A stretch of 64,000 bases of DNA from Saccopteryx bilineata. Taxonomy: Eukaryota; Chordata; Mammalia; Chiroptera; Emballonuridae. A model generated the notes under the pieces. That model made no database searches. It saw only the letters and a program-made list of their open reading frames with translations, and was not told the origin of the DNA. How positions within the stretch are numbered: the first letter of the stretch is position 1; each line of letters begins with the position of its first letter. A program made the translations under genes and the position numbers. Shown in pieces: positions 1-11,918 of this stretch. Location of the stretch: NCBI RefSeq assembly GCF_036850765.1, contig NC_089494.1, positions 62,242,309 to 62,306,308 of the forward strand, read 5' to 3'.

Positions 1-195
1 GCTCCAGCCGAGCCAGTGACTTGTTGCTCAAGCCGGCGACCTTGGGCTTCAAGCCAGCAACCTTTGGGCTCAAGCCAGTGACCATGGGGTCACGTCTCTG
101 ATCCCATGCTCAAGCTGGCGACCTCGGGGTTTCAAACCTAGGTCCTCATCATTCCAGGTTGATGCTGTATCCACTACACCACCACCTGGTCAGGC
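1..195 (-). mobile_element. Class C SINE, cut by window edge
   Basis: Antisense copy: it ends at its tRNA-like head, the complement of GCCTGACCAGG..GGTGGTG, at 195. Its body shows the class C module (gctcaagcc..gcgacc) repeated at least four times. The 3' tail lies before base 1. It lies in the OLA1 intron, 237 bp from a sense class C copy. Confidence 0.85.
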
Positions 196-432
196 TAAGC
201 ACCATTTCTTGATTATTCTTTCTCTCATTTGTGTTGGAATCCTTGTAAAAAATTTATTAATGATAACATAAACTCAATAACCAAAAAACCAAATTATCCA
301 ATTTTTAAAAATGGGTAAGGGACTTGAATAAACATTTCTCCAAAGAAGATACACAAGTAGCCAACAAACATATGAAACGATGCTCAACATCACTAATTAT
401 TAGAGAAAGGCAAATCAAAATCATGAGCTATG

Positions 433-714
433 GCCTGACCAGGGATGTCACAGGGGATAGAGCATCAACCTGGAACACTGAGGTCCCAGGTTCAAAACCC
501 AAAAGTTGTTGCTGGCTTGGAAACGGAGTCGCTGAAATGATCCCATGGTTTCTGGCTTGAGGAAGGGGTCACTGGTTTGTCTGGAGCCCCGCCCCCTGGT
601 CAAGACACATGAGAAGCAATCCATAAACAACTAAAGTGCCATAACTGTGAGTTGATGTTTCTAACCTCTCTCCAATCTTGTCTCTTTTGCACTAAAAAAA
701 AGAAAAAGAAAAAA
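433..714 (+). mobile_element. Class C SINE in LINE-1
   Basis: Starts GCCTGACCAGGG and ends in an A-rich tail. It is flanked by the 11-bp TSD catgagctatg at 422-432 and 715-725. The insertion splits the surrounding LINE-1. Confidence 0.9.
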
Positions 715-898
715 CATGAGCTATGAATCATTTTACATCCCTTAAAAGGCCAATATAAAAAGAAAATAACAATTGTTTACAAAGATATGTAAAAATTGGA
801 ACCCTAGTACAGTGTTCATGGGGGGGGAAATGGTGTACTCACTATGAGAAACAGTATGGAGGTTTCCTTTAGAATTAAAAAAAGAATTACCATATATG

Positions 899-1260
899 TT
901 TTGGCTTGTTGACTCAGTGGTAGAGCATCAACCTGGAATATGGGAGTCCTAGGTTTGTTTCCTGGTCAGGTTACACAGGAGATGTGTCCATCTGTTTTCC
1001 CACCCTTACCCCTCTGCTTCTCTCTCTCTCTCCCCCTCCTGCAGCCATGGCTCAGTTTGAGTGAGTTGGCTTTCGGTGCTGGGGTTGGCTCCATGGCCTC
1101 TACCTCAGGTGCTAAGAAGAGCTCAGTTGCTGAGCAGTGAAGCACCACCCCAGATGGGCAGAGCATTGTCCTCTAGTAGGCTTGCTGGGTGAGTCCCAGT
1201 CAGGGTACATACGGGAGACTGTCTCTGCCTCCCCCCTCACTGAATTTAAAAACAAAACAA
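899..1260 (+). mobile_element. Class R (Rhin-1-like) SINE, diverged
   Basis: The tRNA-like head has decayed but keeps gactcagtggtagagc. The body follows the class R layout: CT-rich tract, cctgcagccatggctc, ggctccatggcctctacctc, ggtgctaagaag, ggagactgtctctgcctccc. Much more diverged than the copies downstream of OLA1, so an older insertion. Confidence 0.85.
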
Positions 1261-1719
1261 AAGAACCCCAGAATCTTGAAGAGATATCTGCATACCCATG
1301 TTCATTACAGTATTGTTCACAATAGTCAACAGGTGAAACAACACAAATATCCATCAATGAATGAATGGATAAATAAAATGTAATATATACATCCAATGGA
1401 ATATTATTCAGCCTTAAGAAGGAAAGAAATCCTATCATATGTTACAACATGAATGAACCTTTAGGATATTATGCTAAGTGAAATAAACCAATCACAAAAA
1501 GACAAAAGCTATATAACTCTACTTATAAAAAGTGTCCTAAAGTAGTTAAAACTTATAGAAACAGAAAGTAGAATGAGGGGCTGGGGCTGGGGTGGAAACA
1601 GGTAGGTGTTCAATGAATATAAAATTTTAAGCTTGTAAGATGAAAAAGTTCTGAAGATTCATTACACAATAGTGTGAATATGGTTAATGTTACTGAACTA
1701 CACATTTGAAAACAGTTAA

Positions 1720-1939
1720 GCCTGACCTGTGGTGGCGCAGTCGATGAAGCCTCAACCTGGAATGCTGAGGTCACCGGTTTGAAACTGTGGGTTTGCCCGG
1801 TCAAGGAGCATGTGGGGTGGGAGTTGATGCTCCTTCTCCTCCCCCCTCCCTCTCCCTCCCTCCCTCCCTCCCTCCCTCCCTCCCTCCCTCCCTCCCTTCC
1901 CTCTAAAATGAATAAATAAAGTCTAAAAAAATAAAATAA
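1720..1939 (+). mobile_element. Class B SINE with CCCT expansion
   Basis: Head cctgacctgtggtggcgcag, box-B-like ggtttgaaac, then a (CCCT)n tract at about 1846-1900 that is an expansion of the family's internal CT tract. Tail aaatgaataaataaagt. TSD agttaag at 1714-1720 and 1940-1946. Confidence 0.88.
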
Positions 1940-1975
1940 AGTTAAGATGGTAAATTTTATGGCTTTTCTCTATAA

Positions 1976-2400
1976 TTAAAAATTGATTGTAGATGTATTG
2001 GGTTTATTTTTGAACTCTCAATTGTGTTCCACTGATCTGTTTGTCTAGCGTTATGCCGGTGCTACATAGTCTTGATTACTATAGTTTTATAGTAGTTTGC
2101 ACTAGAAAAAGGGGAATCCTTTTGTTTTTTTTCAAGTTTGTTTTGGTATTTGGGGGATTTTTCATTTTTATATGAATTTTAGGGTGGGCTTGTCAATTTC
2201 TACACAAAAGGCAGCAGATAGCATTATACAAATAGATAGCATTGACTGTTGATCAATTTGGGAAATATTGCCATCTTCACAATAGTAAGTCTTCAAGAAT
2301 ACATGTGTTTTTCTACTTACTGTCTTTAATTGCTGTCAATGATGCTTTGTAGTTTTCATGTACAACTACACTTCTTTTGTCAAACATATTCATAAACTTA
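1976..2400 (-). mobile_element. LINE-1 ORF2 fragment, antisense
   Basis: Reads as the complement of the L1 ORF2 segment recognisable by tcttgattactatagtttta, tatgaattttagggtgg and gatcaatttgggaaatattg. Broken reading frame. Independent of the sense L1 end just before it. Confidence 0.75.
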
Positions 2401-3569
2401 GTTTAGTTCTTATCATTTATAAGCCCTTCATAAATTTAGGCCAGTCTCAAAAAGGCTCAATACTGAAGTTTTTATCATGTTTATGGTACTGTGTTTCTTG
2501 ACACATTGCCACTGTGACACATGTTCCCCCCATTGCCCTCTCTCTTCCTCCCCCCCATATATATACTCACTCTTATTCCAAGCATCTCCTCACTCTCTCA
2601 AGATATCATAGGGTAGTCTTTTGACTTTCTTCACCTTCATAAGGAATCTGGATGTGGAATTTCAATTTGTGATAATTAAATCAAGATATGTCACTCTCTC
2701 TTAAGTTTATGTTTTGATTATAGAGTATGTCAACCTGATATCTTTCTCTTTGCATGAAAGTGGAAGGAAAGATATTTTATCCTTGAGGTTCATGGCCAAA
2801 AGTACTTATAGGATCATAACATAGTTGAGAAGTATTTTTGCAGCTGACAGAGTTTTATAGTCTCAAGCTGTAAATATTGGTTTCATGCCTCATGACAACT
2901 TTAATTACAGAATATTTTTATATTTAATGTTTAAGACTAGAATATAAAATTGCAAAGAAGTGGCAGAGAATGTGATGTGTTGTAAAGATTGGATGGAAAT
3001 CCCACTTCAAGAGATTATAAATCTAGGTTTTCCTGTAGAGTCCTGGATTCACAGGTATTCCAGAACTGTATTTTGAGAAACACTAGTGTAAAGCATCAAA
3101 AATGTACCCAGCTTGGAGTCACTTAGTATGAACACAAATCACAACTTAGTAACCTTGAAGAGGTAATAAGCCTGAAATCCAGGGAACATCTTAACATTTG
3201 AGTTGCTCATTTTGGTATATTCACAATGAACCTTGATGTTCAAACTTGAATTACAAGTAGTTCAAGCCACTGATTTAACTTGTGAATCAAAATAACCCCA
3301 CTATATTTTGAATTTTGTTTGTATAACAGTACTTGAATTAGGTATGCTTCTTCCATGTTCTGTTGGTATGATTTTTCACTTCACCATTCTAGCTAATAAA
3401 CATGCATATCTCCATTGGTCAAATCAACTATAGCCTACTAATGTCTAAAAGTTGGCTCTGGCAGAAAAGACAGGTAGCTAGGGTCTATAAGAATCATATG
3501 TATGTACTTCAGAGTGTCCACTTACCTAATTATTTTTTTAGATTAACTGTCAATTCATTCCTATTCATT

Positions 3570-3760
3570 GAAACACCCAACATTCACTGAGCATCTGTGT
3601 GTGCTAGGCACTATTTTAAGTGGTGCTGGAGATACTGAGGGGAACAAAATGTTCAAAAAGTTCTTTGCCTCAATAGCTGGGTAAAGTAAGTTCACCAGTG
3701 CTGAGAGGAAGACAGTTAATATTAAGATTATAAGTGCTAAAACATAAGTCAAGGTGAGGG
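3570..3760 (-). mobile_element. L2 3'-end relic, antisense
   Basis: Shows the antisense L2 end motif: cattcactgagcatctgtg, gctaggcactattttaagtg, gtgctggagatactgag and ggaacaaaat. Old and diverged. Confidence 0.65.
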
Positions 3761-3814
3761 ACTAGAGAGTGACAAAAATGGGAAGGGAGAGCCTTTTTAA
3801 AAAATATAGTAAGA

Positions 3815-5510
3815 AATAAGGAGCTTCTGGTTAAGATGGAGGCATAGGTAAATGTGGTACTCACATTATCCCATGAAAAATCAAATTACAACTAAACTAC
3901 AGAACAACCATCATTCAGAACTGCCTGAAAGCTAGCTGAATGGAAGTCCTGCAACTAAGAACATAAAGAAGAAGCCACATCAAGTCAGAGAGATACAGGC
4001 TTGTCCCACACCCACATGTGGCTGATCAAAGTCAGAAGGGATATTTTGGCAGCAGAAGGCTCTCCTGAGAAGTGAGGGGTTCCAGCCCCACACCAGGTCC
4101 CCCAACCCAGGGTTCCAGTACTGGGAAGAGAAGTCCCCATATCTTCTGGCTGTAAAAACCAGTGGGGATTGAGGCTGAGAGAAACCAAGGGCTGCTGGAG
4201 CCCCAAGCAGTTTCTCTTAAATGGACCTCAGAATGAACTTACTCAGACTCACTTCTTCTGAGCTCCAGCACTGGAACAGCAACTTGAAAGGCACCAGAGA
4301 CATCCTGGGAGGAACTGAAGTGTCCAGCATCAGGACAAGGGCTTGGGGGAACGGCTTTCTCCTAGACAGAAGTGCTGGCAGAGGCCATTATTCCTTTGGT
4401 GAGCCCTCCCCACACAAAGCTAGCAGGCAGGTGCCATATCTGAGTTTCCATCATCCTGGCTAGCATTGTTCCTCCTGCTCAGGTGATTCCGAGACCCCAC
4501 CCCACTCAACATTGCTGCTCACCCAAGCTGTTTCCAGTGGCTTTTCCATACAAATGGCCTGTCTTGGTTCATGCTTCAGACTTAACTAAAATATCCCAAT
4601 AAAGCAGCATCTGGCCTCAGCATGCTCTATAGCTCTCATTAAGTGGCCCCACACCTGACACCACCAACAGCCACCTTGTTTCTCAGCTTGGCCCCTCCTG
4701 GGTACCTCCAAGCCCAGCACAAGTAGCAGCTATCTTCAGGTCTCTTTGTAACTCAAGCTGGGTGGCCCTCAGCAGAACACAGGCAGGGGCTGACCTTGGC
4801 TTGCAGCTCTCAGGGGTCCCAGAGCCAGCACACCCAGTGGACAGCCTCAGACCACATTGAAACACCACCCCCTAACCACCTCCACAAACAACACACTCAA
4901 GGGGCAGACTCAGCAGGCACCAGAGTCCTGCTAAAGTAAGTCTTGTTTCATGGGGTAGGTTCCTGCACAGTGGATTCTCCACAGTGGTCAGTGGTCGCAG
5001 TCAGTTCTTCCAGCCCACTGGCCTGGGGGGTAAATCCCTCCCATTGATGTGCCAACAGCAGTCAAGGCTCAACTACAGCAGAAGGGTATACACAGCCCAC
5101 ACAGGGGTGCTGCACCTAGAGAACTCAGCTTGGGTGATTGGGGAGGCTGTGCCACTGGACCCTACAGAACACTACTATATAAGCACAGGAGATGGTGCAG
5201 CTCTACCTAATACATAGAAACAAACAAGGGAAGCAGTCAAATGAGAAGACAAACATGTCCCAAATAAAAGAACAGAACAGAACTCCAGAAGAACTAAACA
5301 AAATGAGACAAGCAGTCTATTAGAAGCAGAGTTCAAAACAGCATAAACAAGAACATGGAAACCATAAAAAAAAAACGGTCAGAAATGAAGGATACAGTAA
5401 CTGTAATGAAGAATAATTTAATAGGGAATTAGCAGTAGAATAGATGAAGCAATTGGAATATAAGGAACCATATTTCAACTGTAATTGAAAAATAAAAATA
5501 AACAAAAAAA
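3815..5510 (+). mobile_element. LINE-1 5' UTR fragment
   Basis: Begins with cttctggttaagatggaggc, the usual start of a mammalian L1 5' UTR. It continues through about 1.4 kb of GC-richer sequence and into the start of ORF1 (gaacagaactccagaagaac, caaaatgagacaagcag), then stops in an A-rich stretch. Most of ORF1 and all of ORF2 are missing. This is unusual, since most L1 copies keep the 3' end. Confidence 0.7.
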
Positions 5511-5959
5511 ATACGCTTAAAAATAGCATTTAAGTAAATATCTGAAGTGCCCAAAGATTTTAGCACTTGTATTTGTTCAATTTCTGGCATATACCATAAA
5601 ATGATAGAATTTGCCATCTAAAAAGGATCATTCAATCATTAAACTTTAAAGTTGTTAAAAACAACAGAACTCTTTCTTTCGATGAAATCTGATGCAAAAC
5701 TCCAGCCTATCTGAAAGGTACAGCTCTGGTTGAAATGCAGGAGTGGAGGGCTCAGAGCCTGCCTCTTTCTTCCTCCCTTGCTCTCACTCTCTTTTCTCCT
5801 CCTGGCACCTTATCTTTTTATTGTCTTTAGGGAACCCAGATCAAGTTGAAAACTACTCATTAGGTTATCACAGTGAGTAAATTAAAGCAAAGAGACCTTA
5901 AATAACTGTCTTGTGGTCCCTCAATTAATTATTAGCTAAAGCTCTTTCCACCTTCTTAC

Positions 5960-6165
5960 TCATTCAGACGATGTTTGATCATCCGTTATGTGCCAGGCGC
6001 TGTACTGAGAAGAGTTCTGTGGATATATCAGGGAACAAAGATAAGTTGCTGACCTCAAGAAGTTTTTACTTTTATTGTGTAATGATAGAAGATAAACAAG
6101 AAAATGAGTAATTTATAGTACAGGTTATAGTGTCCTAATAGCATCTGTTCATATGGAAGCTCAGG
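5960..6165 (-). mobile_element. L2 3'-end relic, antisense
   Basis: Antisense L2 motif: gttatgtgccaggcgctgta, ggaacaaagataag, then tagaagataaacaag. Similar to the relic at 3.6 kb. Confidence 0.65.
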
Positions 6166-6468
6166 GAAAGCATTGCAGGAACTGGTTTCTTAAAGAATAA
6201 ATTGGAGTTAAACCAGTTAAGAGGAGCTGCAGTCCTATACTTAAATGAGGATCATCAGAATGCTTTCAGCTACAAATAATGACGATCCCAGTACATAATA
6301 ACAAGATTCACAGTAGTTTGTCTCCACCATTGGTTAATTCAGTGTCCTGTGACGTTACCAAGAAAGGGTTTTTCTCATCTTTCCCCACTTCCACTCTTTA
6401 GGTCACAAAATACCTGCTTGAATGTCAGGGTAAAATCCAGCCATGGTGGACAACAGAGACCCTCTTTT

Positions 6469-6781
6469 CCCTCTCTCTCTCTCTCTCTCTCTCATTTTTA
6501 AGCGAGAGAGACAGGAAGGAAGAGATGAGAAGCATTAACTCATAGTTGCGTCAGTTGTTCACTGATTGCTTCTCATACGTGCCTTGACGGGGGAGCTCTG
6601 GCCAAGCCAGTGACCCCTTGCTCAAGCCAGCAACCGTGGGATCATCTTGATCCTACACTCAAGCCAACAACCCTGTGCTCAAGCTGGTGAACCTGTGCTA
6701 AGCCCGCGACCTCCGGGTTTCTGACCTGGGACCTTAGTATCCCAGATCGAGACTCTATCCACTGTACCACCACCCATTAGG
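6469..6781 (-). mobile_element. Class C SINE, antisense
   Basis: Tail side has a (CT)n run, then gagacaggaaggaagag; the head end reads ccactgtaccaccacccatt. TSD ccctctttt at 6460-6468 and 6782-6790. Confidence 0.85.
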
Positions 6782-8816
6782 CCCTCTTTTCTCTTTTTAA
6801 AAGCCGAAGGTGACCTTTTAGATTCTTTTCCTAGGCTTCCCCTCTTGCCCCATTGATCAGAACTGGTTCATATGCCCATGCTCAAACCCACTGCCAGCTG
6901 GAGAATGAGATTACTATGATTTACTCAAACTAATCAGGACTCATCCTGATGTTTCCTCCAGTTTGTTCATTGCAAGACATTTTTTAAGGAGGCCTTTTTG
7001 TTGAACATAGAAAATATTTCCATATAGTTGTTACATGTTATATAGATTAATTGCATGTATTATCTTTGCATTATCTCTGAGGCATATAGAGTTAAATCTG
7101 GAGTCATGGTGAGCCCAAAGTGTTAGGATAAATATATTCTAATTTTTCTAATTTGCTTTTAAGGTTTTCTGCTTGTCATAACACCTATCATTTCAGTTTC
7201 CTTATAACCCAGTTACCACTAGAGTCAGAAGGCTTGATGTTTATCCTTGAAACAGAAAGCCTGAAACTTAGTTTTTATTTATTTGCTGCAAAAGGAATGC
7301 CCATTTCTCTAGGATTTTTTATATATACATAGGTATATATTTATGTATATATACAAATGCCATTTTATTATAGTGACTGCAAAATTAATGGGGTTTTCCA
7401 GACAATGGTTCTGTGAGGCCCTCCTAGGAAATAATTTGTGGTAACATTCCTTTCATTTGTTATGAATTCAGATTTCACGAAAGTCCTCTCTGCTGGAATC
7501 ACTTCTTATAATTTGAATCTAGGCTCCAAAGCTAACTTACTGCAGATGTTTTTCTGGGTATTTGGGCTTATTAGAATGAGAGAGGGATAATTATGTCTTA
7601 TAAAGTAAGAAACTGGTGATCATACTAATTCTGTCTAAATTAATTATTTTTACTGTGAATTGTCTTTGATATTACAGGGAATTCAGAGCAAACAATTTTC
7701 TTATACTTCCTGAAATCCTTGTGACTTTTTCCTCTTCTCTCTTTTGAGCTTGGAGATGTAAGCAGGAATTTTTCTATTATTCTCACTCCTCTCCTATCAG
7801 TGGGATAGGTAGTCAGCATCTGCTTAGTTAACAATTGGTCTTCAAAGTTATCTTAGCCATTTTCATCCTGTAAGTTTTCAAAGTCCTTTATTAGTTCAAT
7901 GTTTCTGAAAGTTTAACATGCATAAGAAATACCTGGAGATCTTATTAAAATGAAGATTATGAGATTCTACTTTTCTAACTAGCATCCAAGTGATGTGACC
8001 ACATTTTGAGGAGCAGAGTTGTAATTGTTATTCTTTCTATATAACTCTGTGAAGTCGGACAAGAATGCTGAAATTTGAAGTTTATTATAACATCAAAGAT
8101 GGGGATCTCTTTTAGAAGAGGGATTAGATTTCCAGACACTAAGCAATTATACTAGAATTACATTTTTGGTATTTCTTATTTCTCCTTTCTCCTCCAACTT
8201 CTTTAATAAACCCATTCTAATAACTGTATTCAAACAATGAATTTTTAAGAGTTGGGCATTTTAAATTTTCTAAAGCTAATGTTTTTACTTTGGGTAAGTA
8301 TTATTGCATATATTTCAGTTTGTATGTTGTTTGTGCTATTACTTTCAGTGCAGGTTTGCAGTATTATTTATTCCCATTTATAAGATACTGGATTGATTAA
8401 ATAATGTTTATGTCATCTTTAAGAAGATAACCTTACCTTCCATAAGCCTTTCTCTCTTTTTTTTGGTGTTTTCTGTTTTGTTTTGTTTCAGAACTCTGTA
8501 AATTGACATTAACTTACAATGATCATGTATGGAAATTGGAAAAGAGGAATGTGATATCTTAAAGTCATTCTTTGGGGCACTGAACAATTTTAGTACAAAT
8601 GAGAGTAAACCTCATTTCTAGCAAAGGAAGGGACTAGAAATGACCTCAGTATTTATCAGTGCCCCCTGGATTTATGGTACATCCATACCTTGAACAACAT
8701 GATAGGAATTAACTTAGTAAAGGTTAGGTCCTTAATAACATTGGCTGAATGATGTCGAGTCACTGAATAAACCAGCTTTATGGATCCTCCTTGTAAGTTG
8801 CATCATTTTCTGAGTA

Positions 8817-9321
8817 CGGGGTGTCCTCAGGTTACAATAGTCTCAATATTTTGAGTGTACGACACTTTCATAAAAACTTTAAAAAATTGAGACGTGAGTA
8901 TTTCGGCTTACAACAGTAGCATCGAACTTACGGACTACGTGGGCAAACTAGTTTGGTTGTGCACAATGGAAGAATATGCAGTAATGGGGCTTATGAGTGA
9001 GGGAGTTGGCATTCCCCAGTACGCTTACCTACACCATTTTGGACTGTAAAAATGCAAGTGTTCTGTTTCTATTGCTACTGTAAAAATGCAAGTGTTCTGT
9101 TTCTATTTTGTTTGGTGATTTTTAGCCTTTATCATGACTCCTATATTTATGTTCTTTTCCTTATTCTGTGGCTTAGTTGTGTTTTTTTTGTTCCAGATTA
9201 TGATTTTACAACTGTGGTAGGATAGGTAAGTGACTTAGGCTAGGGTGTGTTTCGACTTAGACCAAAATTCGGATTATATCACTGTCATAGGAACAGAGCT
9301 GTGTCATAACCCAAGGACCCC
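8817..9321. mobile_element. DNA transposon with inverted ends, probably Tc1/mariner type
   Basis: The left end reads cggggtgtcctcaggttac and the right end, complemented, ggggtccttgggttatgac; the two match with small gaps. A TA dinucleotide lies on each side (8815-8816, 9322-9323), as expected for Tc1/mariner/Tigger elements. There is no transposase frame, so it is non-autonomous. A 31-bp segment is duplicated inside it (9043-9107). The family name is not recognised. Confidence 0.6.
9043..9107. repeat. 31-bp direct duplication
   Basis: An identical 31-base segment beginning actgtaaaaatgcaagtg occurs at 9043-9073 and 9077-9107 (period 34). It lies inside the inverted-repeat element, so it may be a family feature or a local slippage event. 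Confidence 0.9.
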
Positions 9322-9944
9322 TATATTGACATGTGGTTCTTGCCAACAGTTAGTCAGAAGCAAGATATCACTACTAATATTTTTTTAAGTCAAGACCTAG
9401 ATTCACACACAAAACTATATAAGGTGTGTATAAGAACCTAATGTTACCATATGTAACAACTTCAAAGATTTTAAGTATACTTTGATGTTGAAAAGTAGAA
9501 TAAGCAGATTTGAGAGAGTTCTAATGTTCAATAAAGATATCATAAATGATAATGTAACTTGGCTTTAGTGCTGGATTGAACCATCTTTAAAGGATTTTTA
9601 GAAAATATGATCAAAATTTGAGTAGCTGAGGGTAATTGAATGGCTAGATTGACATGAAGTATAACAATAAATTAAAAGATCTTATTAAAGTATATTAGAG
9701 AAAACTATTTCAGGGCTTAAGTTGCAAAAATTTAGTTTTATGCAAAATATCAAACAGTACCATTGGAATTACTTTTTTCCCCATTCTAAAGGTAAGTATT
9801 GCTTTGTGAAACTATCAGTTTTGATATGTGTATGAAAATGTCTGTGCACCATATGTTTGAGTCAGGTATAAAATTAATTTCCCTGTGGGTAATGGTCAAA
9901 AAATGCTGAAAGCTATTGTATTAGAACACAGTAAAATGAAGGAT

Positions 9945-10900
9945 TTAACTCTAATATGGAGAACTTTGAATTAAGATGGTAGACTTCACCAACACAAGGA
10001 AATTTCTTCTTGTTTCTATTGTGCAGAAACACCTTAGAAATAACCAGAGAAGAGTGATATTGATGATGCTGTGGTATTTTTAGAACCCACAGCAATACTG
10101 AAAGCAAGAAAAAGGATTCTCTAGAGGCCCAAAACAAAGAAGACTCAGTGACAGTAAAGAGTGAACCAACAGTGTATGACCTTCAGGGAAAGTGAGTTTA
10201 TGTGTGGCTTAGAGGTCTTCATGTCCATATAGGAAGGAGTAAGAGTCAAGGCACAGACCCCATGCTGTCTGGAACAAAGCTTGTTCAGTAAACCTAGAAA
10301 AGCCATCCTTTCTGTGATCAGATACTAGAAAAATGCCCCTACTCCCACCCCTTCTGAATAAGGGAGGAAGCTGTTAATCTCAGAAAATTAGAGACTGGGA
10401 CCGTACTGTAAGGGGAAGGGGGCCTTAATTTACATTGCCAATAACCTAGTGTCAAAGCACTAAGCTTTAAAATGATCCAGAGCCCAAGACCCTTCATACA
10501 CCTTTCCTTAGAAGAAATCACCATAAAACTCCCTTGTAGATACATCTCAACAATCCAGGGCACCACAGACTTCCTTGCAATATAGCTGCTGCTGCCAAAT
10601 GGCCACATACCCAAAAACAACACAGCACATATACAGGAACCAGCTGTTGTGAAAGGTTAGCAGATGGCCCATGGTAGGGGCAGAGTTGTACCTGCCAAAC
10701 TAGAAGTAATTAGAGCAGTCCTAGAGGAACTTTTAAATTAATCTGTGTAAAAGACTGAAAGGGACTGAGAAGTCATTAAACAAGAGTAAAATGTTACCCA
10801 GAAAGAGAGCAGGTAAAATTTGAAAGAGAAACAGATAGAATTTTTACAAATAAAATTAGTATCTGGGGAGAGAAAGACAATGTAAACTAATCCTAGGAAA
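9945..10900 (+). mobile_element. Possible ancient LINE-1 5' region
   Basis: Contains gaattaagatggtagac, then a cluster resembling old L1M 5' sequence (gcagaaacaccttagaaata, gatgatgctgtgg, gaaagcaagaaaaagg). No open frame of note. The assignment rests on remembered resemblance. Confidence 0.4.
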
Positions 10901-11594
10901 ATCAAATTACAGAACCTATAAGTTTAAAGCTGGGTAGGAAAGTCAGATTATAAAACCAAAGGTAAATTTGAGACAATATTTTTGATATCTATTACTCAGT
11001 TAATACTAAAGATCTCATTCTGCCAAAGAATCTAACAGATCACAACTAGTGTATCTCGAAGCATCAACCTGTTAGTCTTAAAACTGTCCCTGCTTTGTCC
11101 TCTTGCTTCATTACTAGGGAAAAAAATACAACTAATGGTAGTTCCTCTTTCCATTGTTTGCTCTTAAGACTTTGGGGAAATCAGTGTGACTCTGGCTTCT
11201 TAAGAGAAGGCTGGATCCCCTTGCAATAATCTGTTCATATAAATTTATAAAATGAATACGTACTATGAAAAGTCCTTACAATTGACCTCTTTGGGAGTGT
11301 ATTGTCTTTACTGTTTCTTTTCCATTCATAATTTGATACTCTATGACAATATTATCATCATCATTTCACTAACAATTGCATAGTTTTCTTTAGACATTTG
11401 CTAATGTTTGATTATGGAGATTATAATTCAGTCACTTTAATAGAATATACTTGAAACTTTTTTTCTAGTAGTGAAACTGAGCTCAACTTTGATTTTTCCA
11501 TATCCCTCATGTGCCAATAGCACACATTTTTGAGATGACTAACTATAGTTTGGGGTATGGTTTGTAGTAATAGAATAGACATTTTTCTGCAAAA

Positions 11595-11660
11595 GGTAAC
11601 TGGTCCCAATGGGGTTCAAACTTGTGATCTTGGCCTCATTATCACACTTTTTGTAACCGT
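11595..11660 (-). mobile_element. Old tRNA-SINE head fragment
   Basis: Antisense box-B-like ggggttcaaacttgtgatc followed by ttggcctcattatcacac, the layout of a decayed tRNA-derived SINE head. No tail or TSD seen. Confidence 0.4.
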
Positions 11661-11793
11661 CAGACCTAATAGTTATATTATATGTATTTTAGTCAGTAAT
11701 CTTGAAATTGAGTTATATTTTTTAAATTACCCATAATTTGTTCCAAATATGTAATTAAAAATCACTTTGGGACATTTGTCACTTTTGTTTGAT

Positions 11794-11918
11794 AGTAAAA
11801 GTAACAAAAGTAAAACAGACAGCCAAAGAACCTAACTCACTTTTCATCTTCCCTGTGTTTTCTATGGCAGTGAAAGTCACAAAAGTGAAGCTTGCAGGCA
11901 AAGAACCTAACTCACTTT
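11794..11918. repeat. Imperfect ~50-bp direct repeat, period 75
   Basis: Segment 11794-11844 recurs at 11869-11918. The last 20 bases, caaagaacctaactcacttt, are identical; the first part differs at several sites (agtaaaagtaac versus agtgaaagtcac). No known family recognised. Confidence 0.75.

Larger units (their letters stand above)
230..1975 (+). mobile_element. LINE-1 3' end, broken by three SINEs
   Basis: The pieces at about 230-432, 715-898, 1260-1720 and 1940-1975 join into one L1 end. The first holds the late ORF2 segment (gacttgaataaacatttctc, caaagaagatacac) and the third the region ending in 'cacatttgaaaacagttaa'. The last piece continues with 'gttaagatggtaaattttat'. The reading frame is destroyed. 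It matches an old mammalian L1M-type 3' end; the subfamily is not resolved. Confidence 0.8.
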
